Source: a virus
DNA length: 41,880 bases
Reading direction: 5' to 3' (one strand)
Virus record (IMG/VR): IMGVR_UViG_3300031512_000003
Location: 1-41,880 of that record
In this document: positions 33,017 through 40,036 of the stretch, in pieces
Layout: every line of letters begins with the position of its first letter
How positions within the stretch are numbered: the first letter of the stretch is position 1
Notes under the pieces: generated by a model
Databases searched by the model: none
Seen by the model: only the letters and a program-made list of their open reading frames with translations
What the model was told of the DNA's origin: nothing
Translations under genes and position numbers: made by a program

Positions 33017-33563
33017 ACAAGCTCTTCTTGAAGATAAAATAAACCAATGATAACATAGATATAATTTCCATACTTGTACTAGAAGTGATAAGTTTTTCTA
33101 TAGCAAAGAAATCGACCCACAAGTTTGTGCTTAACTGCTCAAAATAATCATCACCAGTAGTTGGTGTTGCAGGTTCCAAGTAAGACGACAAATCAACTAA
33201 GTATACATAAAATTCCTTTTTGATACAAATATAAGGAAAGAGAATTTTCTTAATAAGTGCTACATCATTTTCAGAAACTTTATAACCAGTTTCCTCTTGT
33301 AATTCTCGTATTGCTGTTATAACAGGATTAAACTCTTCTCCTCTATCTATCGTCCCTGAAATAGGTCTAAGCACCATACCTAAGTGAGGTGTATATTCTT
33401 GTCGGATTAGAAACCGAACACTATTTTTATGCAAAGACTCATTATAATACACTTTAAATGGAAGAATATAAACTCCACCAGGTTCAACAATATACTCATA
33501 TCCTTCTGAACTCTTAAATACTTCTAGATACTTACCTTTATATTCAAGTTTATCACTCACCAA
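33003..33563 (-). CDS. Nudix hydrolase
   Basis: A 186-residue protein with a Nudix box at about 83-107: SGTIDRGEEFNPVITAI then RELQEETGY. The catalytic REUxEExG core (R-E-L-Q-E-E-T-G) is intact, while the loop between G and R is one to two residues longer than the canonical Gx5Ex7REUxEExGU. Such enzymes hydrolyse X-linked nucleoside diphosphates (for example ADP-ribose, NADH, dinucleoside polyphosphates or mRNA caps). The start is TTG at 33563 or GTG at 33560, both after AGGAGG, overlapping the preceding stop. It lies among neck genes, unusual for an enzyme. Substrate cannot be inferred. Confidence 0.85.
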   Translation of the reverse strand: MVSDKLEYKGKYLEVFKSSEGYEYIVEPGGVYILPFKVYYNESLHKNSVRFLIRQEYTPHLGMVLRPISGTIDRGEEFNPVITAIRELQEETGYKVSENDVALIKKILFPYICIKKEFYVYLVDLSSYLEPATPTTGDDYFEQLSTNLWVDFFAIEKLITSSTSMEIISMLSLVYFIFKKSLYEMD

Positions 33564-33889
33564 TTTGTATTACCTCCTGAAGGAGATTCACCTGTGATAG
33601 GTGCACTGATAAGACCTTCAAGTGTGCAAGTATCTTGATCAGGAACCAGTATTTTCTTCTTAAAACCAATAACAGGTATACTAATAACATACTCAACATT
33701 TTTTAACAATGAAATTGTAAACAAACCATTGCTATCTGTAACTGAACTTATAACATCTTGCGAAATGAATGCATTAAGTTGTGCATGGACAGTTCCAATC
33801 TGATAAGGCCTAGCAAAAACCAATACACCAGTAACACCAGCACCTGTACCAGATATTACTGCTCCTGATATTATACATGTATTCGCCAT
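33557..33889 (-). CDS. Carboxypeptidase-regulatory-like (transthyretin-fold) domain protein
   Basis: A 110-residue protein consisting of one beta-sandwich: MANTCIISGAVISGTGAGV, then TGVLVFARP, SSVTDSNGLFTISLLKNVEY and VISIPVIGFKKKILVPD. The order 'I.G.V....G..V.GV.V.A.........S...T..NG.F.I.L....EY...I...G' is the hallmark of CarboxypepD_reg-like domains, often virion-surface modules. The C-terminus is a flexible ISAPITGESPSGGNTNW tail. It has an AGGTGTGTT site and precedes the Nudix gene with a short overlap. It may decorate the capsid or neck. Confidence 0.65.
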   Translation of the reverse strand: MANTCIISGAVISGTGAGVTGVLVFARPYQIGTVHAQLNAFISQDVISSVTDSNGLFTISLLKNVEYVISIPVIGFKKKILVPDQDTCTLEGLISAPITGESPSGGNTNW

Positions 33890-33896
33890 AACACAC

Positions 33897-34073
33897 CTAA
33901 TCTAATTTGATTCGATCTTCTAAGTAAGCTTTTATAAGCAAATAGAAACCTTCTTGTATAGTATACCCTTCTTCTTTAAGTTTCTTCTTAAACGCATCAT
34001 AAATATCTATAGGTACTCCTGAAATACTTAAACAAGTTAACCCTTTTTTCTCACTTTTAACTCGTACAGGCAT
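33897..34073 (-). CDS. Ribbon-helix-helix DNA-binding protein candidate
   Basis: A 58-residue ORF with ATG at 34073 and AAGGGGG upstream. It begins MPVRVKSEKKGL, has a strand TCLSISGVP, a first helix IDIYDAFKKKLKEEG and a second helix TIQEGFYLLIKAYLED. The strand-helix-'G.T..E'-helix order and size match Arc/CopG-type ribbon-helix-helix proteins, which act as dimers on palindromic operators. It overlaps the end of the upstream 56-codon ORF by 37 bases in another frame. Potential regulator within the structural operon, or an RHH module used for protein binding. Confidence 0.55.
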   Translation of the reverse strand: MPVRVKSEKKGLTCLSISGVPIDIYDAFKKKLKEEGYTIQEGFYLLIKAYLEDRIKLD

Positions 34074-34207
34074 TGGTATAACAACCCCCTTAATACAGGA
34101 TCACTAACTGTAGAAACTAAAGCAGAAGCAAGTAGTTCTAAGACTCTATTACTATAATAAATCTGCTTTACTTCTCTATTACTTTTTCGTACGTTAAATT
34201 TTAACAT
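34037..34207 (-). CDS. Small 56-residue protein, unknown
   Basis: ATG at 34207 opens a 56-codon frame that begins MLKFNVRKSNREVKQIYYSN, continues with a helical LELLASALVSTVSDPVLRG and ends in a basic tail (ELKVRKKG). It starts nine bases after the stop of the preceding gene; the ribosome site (AAAAGAAAA) is weak. The predicted pI is high. No family recognised. Together with the RHH candidate it fills the only larger gap in this region. Confidence 0.45.
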   Translation of the reverse strand: MLKFNVRKSNREVKQIYYSNRVLELLASALVSTVSDPVLRGLLYQCLYELKVRKKG

Positions 34208-34216
34208 ATTTTTCTT

Positions 34217-34468
34217 TTACTTAACACTAGACATTGTATTATCATGTACCATTCCTAAAAGGTTTCGTCTAATTGATTCATACTTTAATATTTCAACAGT
34301 AGCATCTCCATTACGTAAATCTAAACTAAGAGAAGCACATTCAACTGGGTCATAAAATACCCAAGAACCTGTTTCTTTATCATAACCTTTTGCAAGTTTT
34401 ACACCTGAATAAACTAAAAAAGTTGCTAGCACTAAATCTCTAGTGTAAAACAAAGAATCATCCTTCAT
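34217..34468 (-). CDS. DUF5659-like small protein
   Basis: An 83-residue protein beginning MKDDSLFYTRDLVLATFLVY then SGVKLAKGYDKETGSWVFYD. The arrangement 'FYT.D..LA.FL...G..L..........F.F.D' followed by LDLRNGDATVEILKYESIRR and a short helix is that of DUF5659, a family of small phage and Bacillota proteins without assigned function. The ATG has GAGGTGG upstream and overlaps the end of the preceding gene by 11 bases. Confidence 0.6.
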   Translation of the reverse strand: MKDDSLFYTRDLVLATFLVYSGVKLAKGYDKETGSWVFYDPVECASLSLDLRNGDATVEILKYESIRRNLLGMVHDNTMSSVK

Positions 34469-35423
34469 CTGTCCACCTCTGTTTTATACGTTGGGTAAGC
34501 CATTGCGATAGCTCTGGTAGACTTACTTCCTGTAAGTTCTTGTTTGTATCAACTGGATACATCTTTTGAGTATCCTGCTGCCGATGATGCATAGTTTGCG
34601 TATTACTAAACAAGTTAGGTTTTGTAACATACTCAGGTTCAACTTTACTAAATGACATTGATTCAAGTTCACTGTGTATATCCTGTTTTGTAAGAGGTAT
34701 CAGTTTCAATCCTCTTTGTAAATACAATGGAGCAAGAGCAACTCCGTTTACAATAGGAACATCTGCTTTAAAATCGTACTTGTATCCTTCATAAACAATA
34801 CTTACAACAACACTTACAAGTGCATTACATATCGTTCCATCTTCAAACAATTTTGATACCTGGCTTGAAATAAATGTATAGCGAGGCACTTGATCTACAA
34901 GTTGTGTTAAAACATCATCAAGTACATATTCAACAACTTTAAATACATGTTCTTTGTAAACACCTGAAGAATCATATTGTTTGCGTTTAGGGACATTTCG
35001 ATTCATAAAATCTTCTAGCTTTTTATCAAGCTCTTTAATTTTATCTTGTATGTAAGAATCAACCTCATCTAGTACCTTTTTCAACTTCTGCTGAAAATCT
35101 ATATCTTGTACTAGAGTTTTAATCTGTAAAACTTCAGCCCATATCTTTTGAAGCTCTTCAGGTGATATTCCTACAGTAGTATCCGTTGATAGTGTAAGAT
35201 TATCAATCGATACATCTGTTTTTGCTGGACTAGATTTTGCAGTCTGGTCAACAGGAGGTATATCTATAATCTTCTCACTATCAGCTTTTCTACTTAGTTT
35301 ATACTCTTGACGAAATTTTTCCTTTTCATCCGCTCCAAGTATATCTTTACGAATATCCCTATCATAAACTTGCTGAAAATAATCCTCTATAGAAGAAACA
35401 GAAGGTATTTTTATCTTACCCAT
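34458..35423 (-). CDS. Coiled-coil virion-region protein, unknown
   Basis: A 321-residue protein. Residues about 1-45 are charged helices, 46-85 a low-complexity linker (PPVDQTAKSSPAKTDVSIDN), and about 88-142 a long coiled coil (LQKIWAEVLQIKTLVQDIDF, KVLDEVDSYIQDKIKELDKK). Residues about 150-240 form a mixed domain with NALVSVVVSIVYEGYKYDF, and the C-terminus is polar. Ribosome site AAGGATT. Position between capsid genes and neck genes suggests a minor structural or assembly protein. No family recognised. Confidence 0.5.
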   Translation of the reverse strand: MGKIKIPSVSSIEDYFQQVYDRDIRKDILGADEKEKFRQEYKLSRKADSEKIIDIPPVDQTAKSSPAKTDVSIDNLTLSTDTTVGISPEELQKIWAEVLQIKTLVQDIDFQQKLKKVLDEVDSYIQDKIKELDKKLEDFMNRNVPKRKQYDSSGVYKEHVFKVVEYVLDDVLTQLVDQVPRYTFISSQVSKLFEDGTICNALVSVVVSIVYEGYKYDFKADVPIVNGVALAPLYLQRGLKLIPLTKQDIHSELESMSFSKVEPEYVTKPNLFSNTQTMHHRQQDTQKMYPVDTNKNLQEVSLPELSQWLTQRIKQRWTDEG

Positions 35424-35441
35424 GTTATATAATCCTTATTG

Positions 35442-35654
35442 TTAAGAGATAACAACCTCATTCTCAGTCTCATAAGCAACTTTAAGGTCTTTCTTGTAAT
35501 CATACGATATAATAGAATCACGAGTAGTCGATGAAAAATCAGCTTTGATTCTTCTATAACCATCTAAATAATCAGCACCTTGCTCTTGTTGTTTTACCAA
35601 AGCTGTCTGCTTGCTACTAGAAATAAATCGTACTAAACCTGTATATTTCGCCAT
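35442..35654 (-). CDS. Small basic protein, unknown
   Basis: A 70-residue protein beginning MAKYTGLVRFISSSKQTALV. I choose the ATG at 35654 because GAGGTGAATACT precedes it; the in-frame GTG at 35663 is part of that ribosome site. The segment GYRRIKADFSSTTRDSIISY may be a beta region. It lies 18 bases before the coiled-coil protein gene and follows a 63-base gap after the endonuclease gene. Function not recognised. Confidence 0.5.
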   Translation of the reverse strand: MAKYTGLVRFISSSKQTALVKQQEQGADYLDGYRRIKADFSSTTRDSIISYDYKKDLKVAYETENEVVIS

Positions 35655-35717
35655 AGTATTCACCTCATTATAGTTTATAATATAGTTGAAAAAATAATAG
35701 AATACTAGAAGTATTTA

Positions 35718-36221
35718 TTAAGAAAGGAAATCAATCTTTACAGTGGAATTTTCTCTGTATAAAACAGAGCCATTGTTTGAAAAAATATGTTGTATATCTT
35801 TTAACAAGGTCTGTTTACTAGGTAAACAGTTAACATAATGCATTACTCTATAACCTGCTTTAACTAACCGCTTATCCCTTTCATTATCATGTTCTTGTGT
35901 ATGAAAATAAGAACCATCATACTCAATAACAAGTTTCATACTTTCAACTAGAATATCAGGATTTAAAGCACGACCTGAATCAACAACAAGTGATGATCCT
36001 GTAGTAGCATCTGAATAAATACTTTTAACAATCTTAAAAAGCAGTTGTTCTTTAGTAGAATACTTACGAGAACCTAATGTAGTAGCTGCTTTTTTCATAA
36101 GCTTACTTTTACAGGTTCTACAAATGTTTGTAACAGATTCTCTCATATTGTTTTTTGAGTTACCAACTTTAGTAACAAAAAGATCTTCTGTTGTGCCACA
36201 ATATTTGCATTTATGAATCAT
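35718..36221 (-). CDS. Vsr-like homing-type endonuclease with zinc ribbon
   Basis: A 167-residue protein. Residues 1-45 contain two Cys pairs, CKYCG and CRTC, consistent with a zinc ribbon. Residues about 85-150 hold the nuclease core: NPDILVESMKLVIEYDGSYF, then HTQEHDNERDKRLVKAGYRV, followed by MHYVN. This D...E-x-D...H...RD..L...G.RV order is that of Vsr/DUF559-type PD-(D/E)XK-related nucleases, the fold of phage EDxHD homing endonucleases such as I-Bth0305I. It would cut double-stranded DNA at a specific site. It overlaps the upstream gene by four bases (ATGA) and looks like a recent insertion among head genes. Confidence 0.75.
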   Translation of the reverse strand: MIHKCKYCGTTEDLFVTKVGNSKNNMRESVTNICRTCKSKLMKKAATTLGSRKYSTKEQLLFKIVKSIYSDATTGSSLVVDSGRALNPDILVESMKLVIEYDGSYFHTQEHDNERDKRLVKAGYRVMHYVNCLPSKQTLLKDIQHIFSNNGSVLYRENSTVKIDFLS

Positions 36222-37147
36222 AGCGGTGTATAACCTCTGCTAAAGAAACCTACTAGCGTATTCATAGGCAATACACCATGTTCTTGTATCATATTTGTTG
36301 CAGCACCGATAATACCTAAAGCAGCAAAAGGTACAGTACCAACACCTACACCATAAGAATTAACACAATCCCACTTAACAAGGTCTTTCTGTTTTGCATA
36401 CTCAGCAAGTAGTGTATCATGCCAACCCTTAACATGAGAAGCTCTATCATATGTAATCTGTAACCCAGAATCGGAAGCTGTAAAGTGTATATCCACCTCT
36501 AAGATGCCCCAAGAAATAAGGGCTCGTATAAGCGCACCTTGTATTATTAGATCAAACATCTTGTAAGGTACACCATTATAAAAGGAGTAAGGATTAGTGT
36601 ATAAAGTCTCCTCTTGTACACTTGTAAAATACCAATAATATGTACTTGCAGGGGGATGAATGTTTATCTCAACTAACGCTCCTTCAATAAATTGCATGAG
36701 TTCATCTACTGAAAATTTCTTATCAAAACCTCCTGCGAAAGAAACTACACCACCTTGACCCACACCATCTGTATCAGAAATAACACTACCTGGATTTGGT
36801 AATCTACGTCTCACAAGATCTAATCGTGTTAGAAGTGATTGCAATATCTCATATTCCATAAAAGTTAAAACTTTAAATCCCCTATCTCTCAACACAAGAT
36901 AATCTGATATAGGTGTTGTGTATGAAGGAAATAAACAAGAATTCGTAGCTTTAAAAACAACAGTATCAAGTGTAGTGTCTAATTCACTTAATGATCGCCA
37001 CGTAATATAATCTGGTAACTGAGATTGAGCCTCTTCAGGATATGTATCATATAGTATATATGCTACCTTATCTACACTATCTAACTCAATACTCTTGAAA
37101 ATAATTCCAGTTGTTTCTTTAGACACAATATCAAGCAACCGTATCAT
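36218..37147 (-). CDS. Putative head-tail connector/head-region protein
   Basis: A 309-residue protein. The ATG at 37147 is preferred because AAAGGTGTTGTGT precedes it; a GTG at 37156 in the same frame overlaps that ribosome site. It contains WRSLSELDTTLDTVVFKATN, YWYFTSVQEETLYTNPYSFY and VPYKMFDLIIQGALIRALI, plus GVGTVPFAALGIIGAATN near the end. No enzymatic motif is visible. Its place shortly after the capsid gene and before neck genes favours an adaptor or minor capsid protein. Family not recognised. Confidence 0.5.
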   Translation of the reverse strand: MIRLLDIVSKETTGIIFKSIELDSVDKVAYILYDTYPEEAQSQLPDYITWRSLSELDTTLDTVVFKATNSCLFPSYTTPISDYLVLRDRGFKVLTFMEYEILQSLLTRLDLVRRRLPNPGSVISDTDGVGQGGVVSFAGGFDKKFSVDELMQFIEGALVEINIHPPASTYYWYFTSVQEETLYTNPYSFYNGVPYKMFDLIIQGALIRALISWGILEVDIHFTASDSGLQITYDRASHVKGWHDTLLAEYAKQKDLVKWDCVNSYGVGVGTVPFAALGIIGAATNMIQEHGVLPMNTLVGFFSRGYTPL

Positions 37148-37173
37148 ACACAACACCTTTGCTAAACAAAAGA

Positions 37174-38016
37174 TTAAAGTAATTGTTTTCGTTGAATTAC
37201 ATACATTTTTACATCAGTGTCTTGAACTAAACTAAGTATATGATCAAGTTCATCAACAGTAAAGTTCTCACTCTCCATCCACTCAATAAATTCAAGCGGA
37301 GTAATACCTTGAGCTTTTGTTTCCGGTTTCTTACCAAGAGAAAGTTTTTCTAGCTGTGCAAGCACAACAGGCCTAATAGGATTAGTAACATTTTTACCTT
37401 CTTTCTTGGCTTCTTCAACATAAATCTCTTTTTTCATCTGAGAGATTTTAGATTGAGTGAAGGATTTTAATTCTTTCTCCTTTCTATACTGCTCTACTGT
37501 TAGCCGTTTTAACAAAGGTTTACCTGAGTTTTCTGATAAAGCGCGTCTTAAGTGGTAGGATTCTTTTAATGTTTTCAAATCTGTATACTCAAGCAAATCT
37601 ACAACAGAACCTTTTGGTATTGAATCTATACCAATACCCGTTATAATAACATGACCATTTGTTATATTCTTCACATAGAATGTTTCATTTCCAAATTCAT
37701 CATGATAAGGTGTAAGAGTATTTTCTTTTACCCTCTCCCTTTGTACTGAAGGTGATGCTGAAACTTGAGATTCAACAGTTGTATTAATAACAGAGTCAAC
37801 TTTTTTGTTAAGTTCTTCTAGTACTTTTTGATGATCCTTAGGTATACTTGAAGCTGTTGTAGTTGGAGTAATAGCAAAATCTTCTAAAACAAACTCACCT
37901 TCAAGACCTCCAGGAAGTCCCTCTACATTAACAGCACCTTGTTGAATCTTTTCCTTTAGCAACCTTTCTTGGTTTTGTAGCTTTTGTAGTAATTCATCTT
38001 GAATGTTTAAAGTCAT
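37174..38016 (-). CDS. Head-region structural protein, unknown
   Basis: A 280-residue protein with an N-terminal coiled coil (LLQKLQNQERLLKEKIQQ), a Thr/Ser/Pro linker (about 45-100), a small beta domain about 110-145 (NETFYVKNITNGHVIITGIG) and a basic helical C-terminal half (TVEQYRKEKELKSFTQSKIS). The ribosome site is AAAGGAG. It is the first gene after the capsid terminator and has its own candidate promoter. The 'F.VKNI..GHV.I..I' segment recalls phage proteins of unknown role often placed beside head genes. Confidence 0.5.
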   Translation of the reverse strand: MTLNIQDELLQKLQNQERLLKEKIQQGAVNVEGLPGGLEGEFVLEDFAITPTTTASSIPKDHQKVLEELNKKVDSVINTTVESQVSASPSVQRERVKENTLTPYHDEFGNETFYVKNITNGHVIITGIGIDSIPKGSVVDLLEYTDLKTLKESYHLRRALSENSGKPLLKRLTVEQYRKEKELKSFTQSKISQMKKEIYVEEAKKEGKNVTNPIRPVVLAQLEKLSLGKKPETKAQGITPLEFIEWMESENFTVDELDHILSLVQDTDVKMYVIQRKQLL

Positions 38017-38075
38017 ATCATCTCTCCTTTAATTTAATTTCATTTAATGTGATGTAACATACTATATAATTAATA

Positions 38076-38103
38076 ATTATATGACTAACACCTAAAATGT
38101 TAA
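38076..38103 (-). promoter_or_regulatory. Candidate promoter after the capsid terminator
   Basis: A perfect TATAAT (38081-38076, minus strand) lies 16 bases downstream of TAAACA (38103-38098), directly after the capsid terminator. It could restart transcription into the connector and tail genes. The -35 match is partial. An AT-rich palindrome (38064-38081) overlaps the -10 box. Confidence 0.4.
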
Positions 38104-38106
38104 CTA

Positions 38107-38146
38107 AAAAATTAAAGCTTAGCCCTGTTATAGGGCTAAGCTTTAT
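38107..38146 (-). terminator. Rho-independent terminator after the major capsid gene
   Basis: A 14-bp perfect stem (38133-38146 with 38114-38127, arm TAAAGCTTAGCCCT) with a five-base loop is followed on the minus strand by ATTTTTTAG (U-run at 38112-38107). It lies 35 bases after the capsid stop codon. It would end most transcripts and so give excess capsid mRNA. Confidence 0.9.
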
Positions 38147-38180
38147 TAAACAACAAAAGGGGGTTCTTATAGTATTATAA

Positions 38181-39320
38181 TCAATCTGTCAACCATGCAG
38201 GTACAGAAGCAGTCTGTTTAATAGCAACTGCAACTGAACGTGGGTTCAATACAGCCATTGAAATCTGTTCAACAAACAACCATGCATATTTAGGTTTGCC
38301 AAATACAAACTGATCAGCAGGAAGAACCTGTAAGTTGATACGAATCGGCATTACACCTAATGTACGACCGCCAGTTACTGCAAATATAACTCCTGGAGGA
38401 ACAGAAACATTTTCTAATCCTCGCTCGTCTACACCTGCAGTTACAAAAATGTCAATACCCCAGATTGACCCAAATATACCAGTCAACAAGAAATCGCGTG
38501 AGGTCATCGGATCAAAATCCATTGCATTCATCGCTTTCTTTAAATCGCCAAATTCCTGACGATTCATGATGAATTTTTCAACCTGCAAACGATGCCTTTC
38601 AACCTGGAGCTGTAAGTTTTCAAGAGCTTCTTTACCTAATGCACCAGTGAGATAAAGAGGAGAATTTTCCACTGTGCTTGCCTGATACAATTCACGCATT
38701 GCAGCCCTATCTTCCTTCAGCATAATCTGATAGAGCGTCTTGTTGTGAATACGATCAATAATATCAAACTGGCGCTGATAAACTTCACTTAATGTAACCT
38801 GAGGCATTGAAGTTACTAAGAATTCATATGGAAATACACGGTCCCCCTTTACCTGGGTTTCAACTGTGTAACCATCTTCCTGAATAACTAGCGCAGCAAC
38901 ATTAATATCCTTCTCGTAGCAGTTAATCTGACCCTGTGCAAGCTCGTGTGTATAGAAAATTTGACGGCAAAATCCCTGATAATCGAGCCTTTCAAGAATC
39001 AGTGGAACCATTTCAGCACCAAATTTCAATCTCTCTTCAGGACCAGTTTCAAAAGCGTATGATAAAATACGCTGTTTATCCTCATACGTATAAGGTGACT
39101 GATTTTTATTTGCATATTTGCTACGAAGACGCCCAAACTTATCTATATTCTCCATGGCATCTTTAACACTATATGCATTCAACTCACCTTTTGCATTGAA
39201 CATATCATCTTTACTATCAACTTCTTTTCCATCAGAACGGAAGCCGCCGAAACCTTTCGGATTCATCAGCTGTTCTGGAGCACTTGCAACCTTCTTAGGT
39301 TTCATGTTAGCAGACCACAT
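38181..39320 (-). CDS. Major capsid protein (putative, HK97-fold)
   Basis: A 379-residue protein. The N-terminal third (about 1-90) is charged and could be a delta-like region. Then come RILSYAFETGPEERLKFGAE, ERLDYQGFCRQIFYTHELAQ, an E-loop-like region with TVETQVKGDRVFPYEFLVTS, a long spine helix (YQRQFDIIDRIHNKTLYQIM), and the A-domain end FVEQISMAVLNPRSVAVAIK. The 'MAVLNPRSVAV' ending is seen in capsid proteins of large myophages. An ideal ribosome site (AAGGAGGTGATAGAAT), the decoration-like gene upstream and a strong terminator downstream support high expression. No clear cleavage site was identified. Confidence 0.8.
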   Translation of the reverse strand: MWSANMKPKKVASAPEQLMNPKGFGGFRSDGKEVDSKDDMFNAKGELNAYSVKDAMENIDKFGRLRSKYANKNQSPYTYEDKQRILSYAFETGPEERLKFGAEMVPLILERLDYQGFCRQIFYTHELAQGQINCYEKDINVAALVIQEDGYTVETQVKGDRVFPYEFLVTSMPQVTLSEVYQRQFDIIDRIHNKTLYQIMLKEDRAAMRELYQASTVENSPLYLTGALGKEALENLQLQVERHRLQVEKFIMNRQEFGDLKKAMNAMDFDPMTSRDFLLTGIFGSIWGIDIFVTAGVDERGLENVSVPPGVIFAVTGGRTLGVMPIRINLQVLPADQFVFGKPKYAWLFVEQISMAVLNPRSVAVAIKQTASVPAWLTD

Positions 39321-39334
39321 ATTCTATCACCTCC

Positions 39335-40024
39335 TTACAGTCTCATCTTAATATGAAGTTCTGGATCATCAGCTGTAGGGGGTTTAGTGACGATACCAAT
39401 TATCGCACCCGAACCACCTACAGTTAATAAACCATCATTACCTGCTCTTACTGTAGCACCTAATGTCCAAGCTGCTGCTGTGTTATACACTAATGTAGCT
39501 AACTCAGCATTTCCTTCAAGCACAGATACTTTGCCGCTCATCGTCTGGTCGATACCAGCCTGATTAGGATCTTTGTATCTGTATGTTACTAAAACAGTAG
39601 CAGGCACATTAGTAGTACTTACTCGTGTTAAAACACCATTAGTTTCATCAATAGTCCAGTTATTACCTGAATCTGATGAAATAGCAGCACCTGTACTTGG
39701 GTTTATAACAACAAGTGATCCTGTAGCAATGTAAGGCTTCAAGTAAGCCTTCTGGTCAGAACCAAAAGTCACCTCAGCATTTACAACAGGGCGATAAAAC
39801 CAAGTAGTCTTATGGCAGTAAAATAAACCTATAACAGGTTCATTACCACTATACTTAGTAACAACAACTTTATTACCTACCATTTTCAAACCTGCAACCA
39901 TACCTGCCATAAAATCAGTTGCACTATCTACATCACGCCAACCCGGGGTTTCTCCACCAGCCAGACGACGAACTGTGTTTGGGATTCCACTCCTGCCAAT
40001 AGGCGGAAGCATATTAGATACCAT
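39335..40024 (-). CDS. Putative capsid decoration/head protein
   Basis: A 229-residue, Gly/Thr/Val-rich beta protein beginning MVSNMLPPIGRSGIPNTVRR. It includes FMAGMVAGLKMVGNKVVVTK, EPVIGLFYCHKTTWFY, IDETNGVLTRVSTTNVPATV and a C-terminal LLTVGGSGAIIGIVTKPPTA. An AAGGAGG ribosome site and position one gene before the major capsid protein match decoration or stabilisation proteins. The repeated 'V.A...G.L......G..IGIV..P' end resembles lambda gpD/Hoc-type functional analogues by position rather than sequence. Confidence 0.55.
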   Translation of the reverse strand: MVSNMLPPIGRSGIPNTVRRLAGGETPGWRDVDSATDFMAGMVAGLKMVGNKVVVTKYSGNEPVIGLFYCHKTTWFYRPVVNAEVTFGSDQKAYLKPYIATGSLVVINPSTGAAISSDSGNNWTIDETNGVLTRVSTTNVPATVLVTYRYKDPNQAGIDQTMSGKVSVLEGNAELATLVYNTAAAWTLGATVRAGNDGLLTVGGSGAIIGIVTKPPTADDPELHIKMRL

Positions 40025-40036
40025 AGTGTATCCTCC

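Noticed and set aside
35691-35715. Terminator after the endonuclease gene
   Set aside because: A six-base AT-rich stem (AATACT/AGTATT) with a nearby T-run is too weak to claim in such AT-rich DNA.
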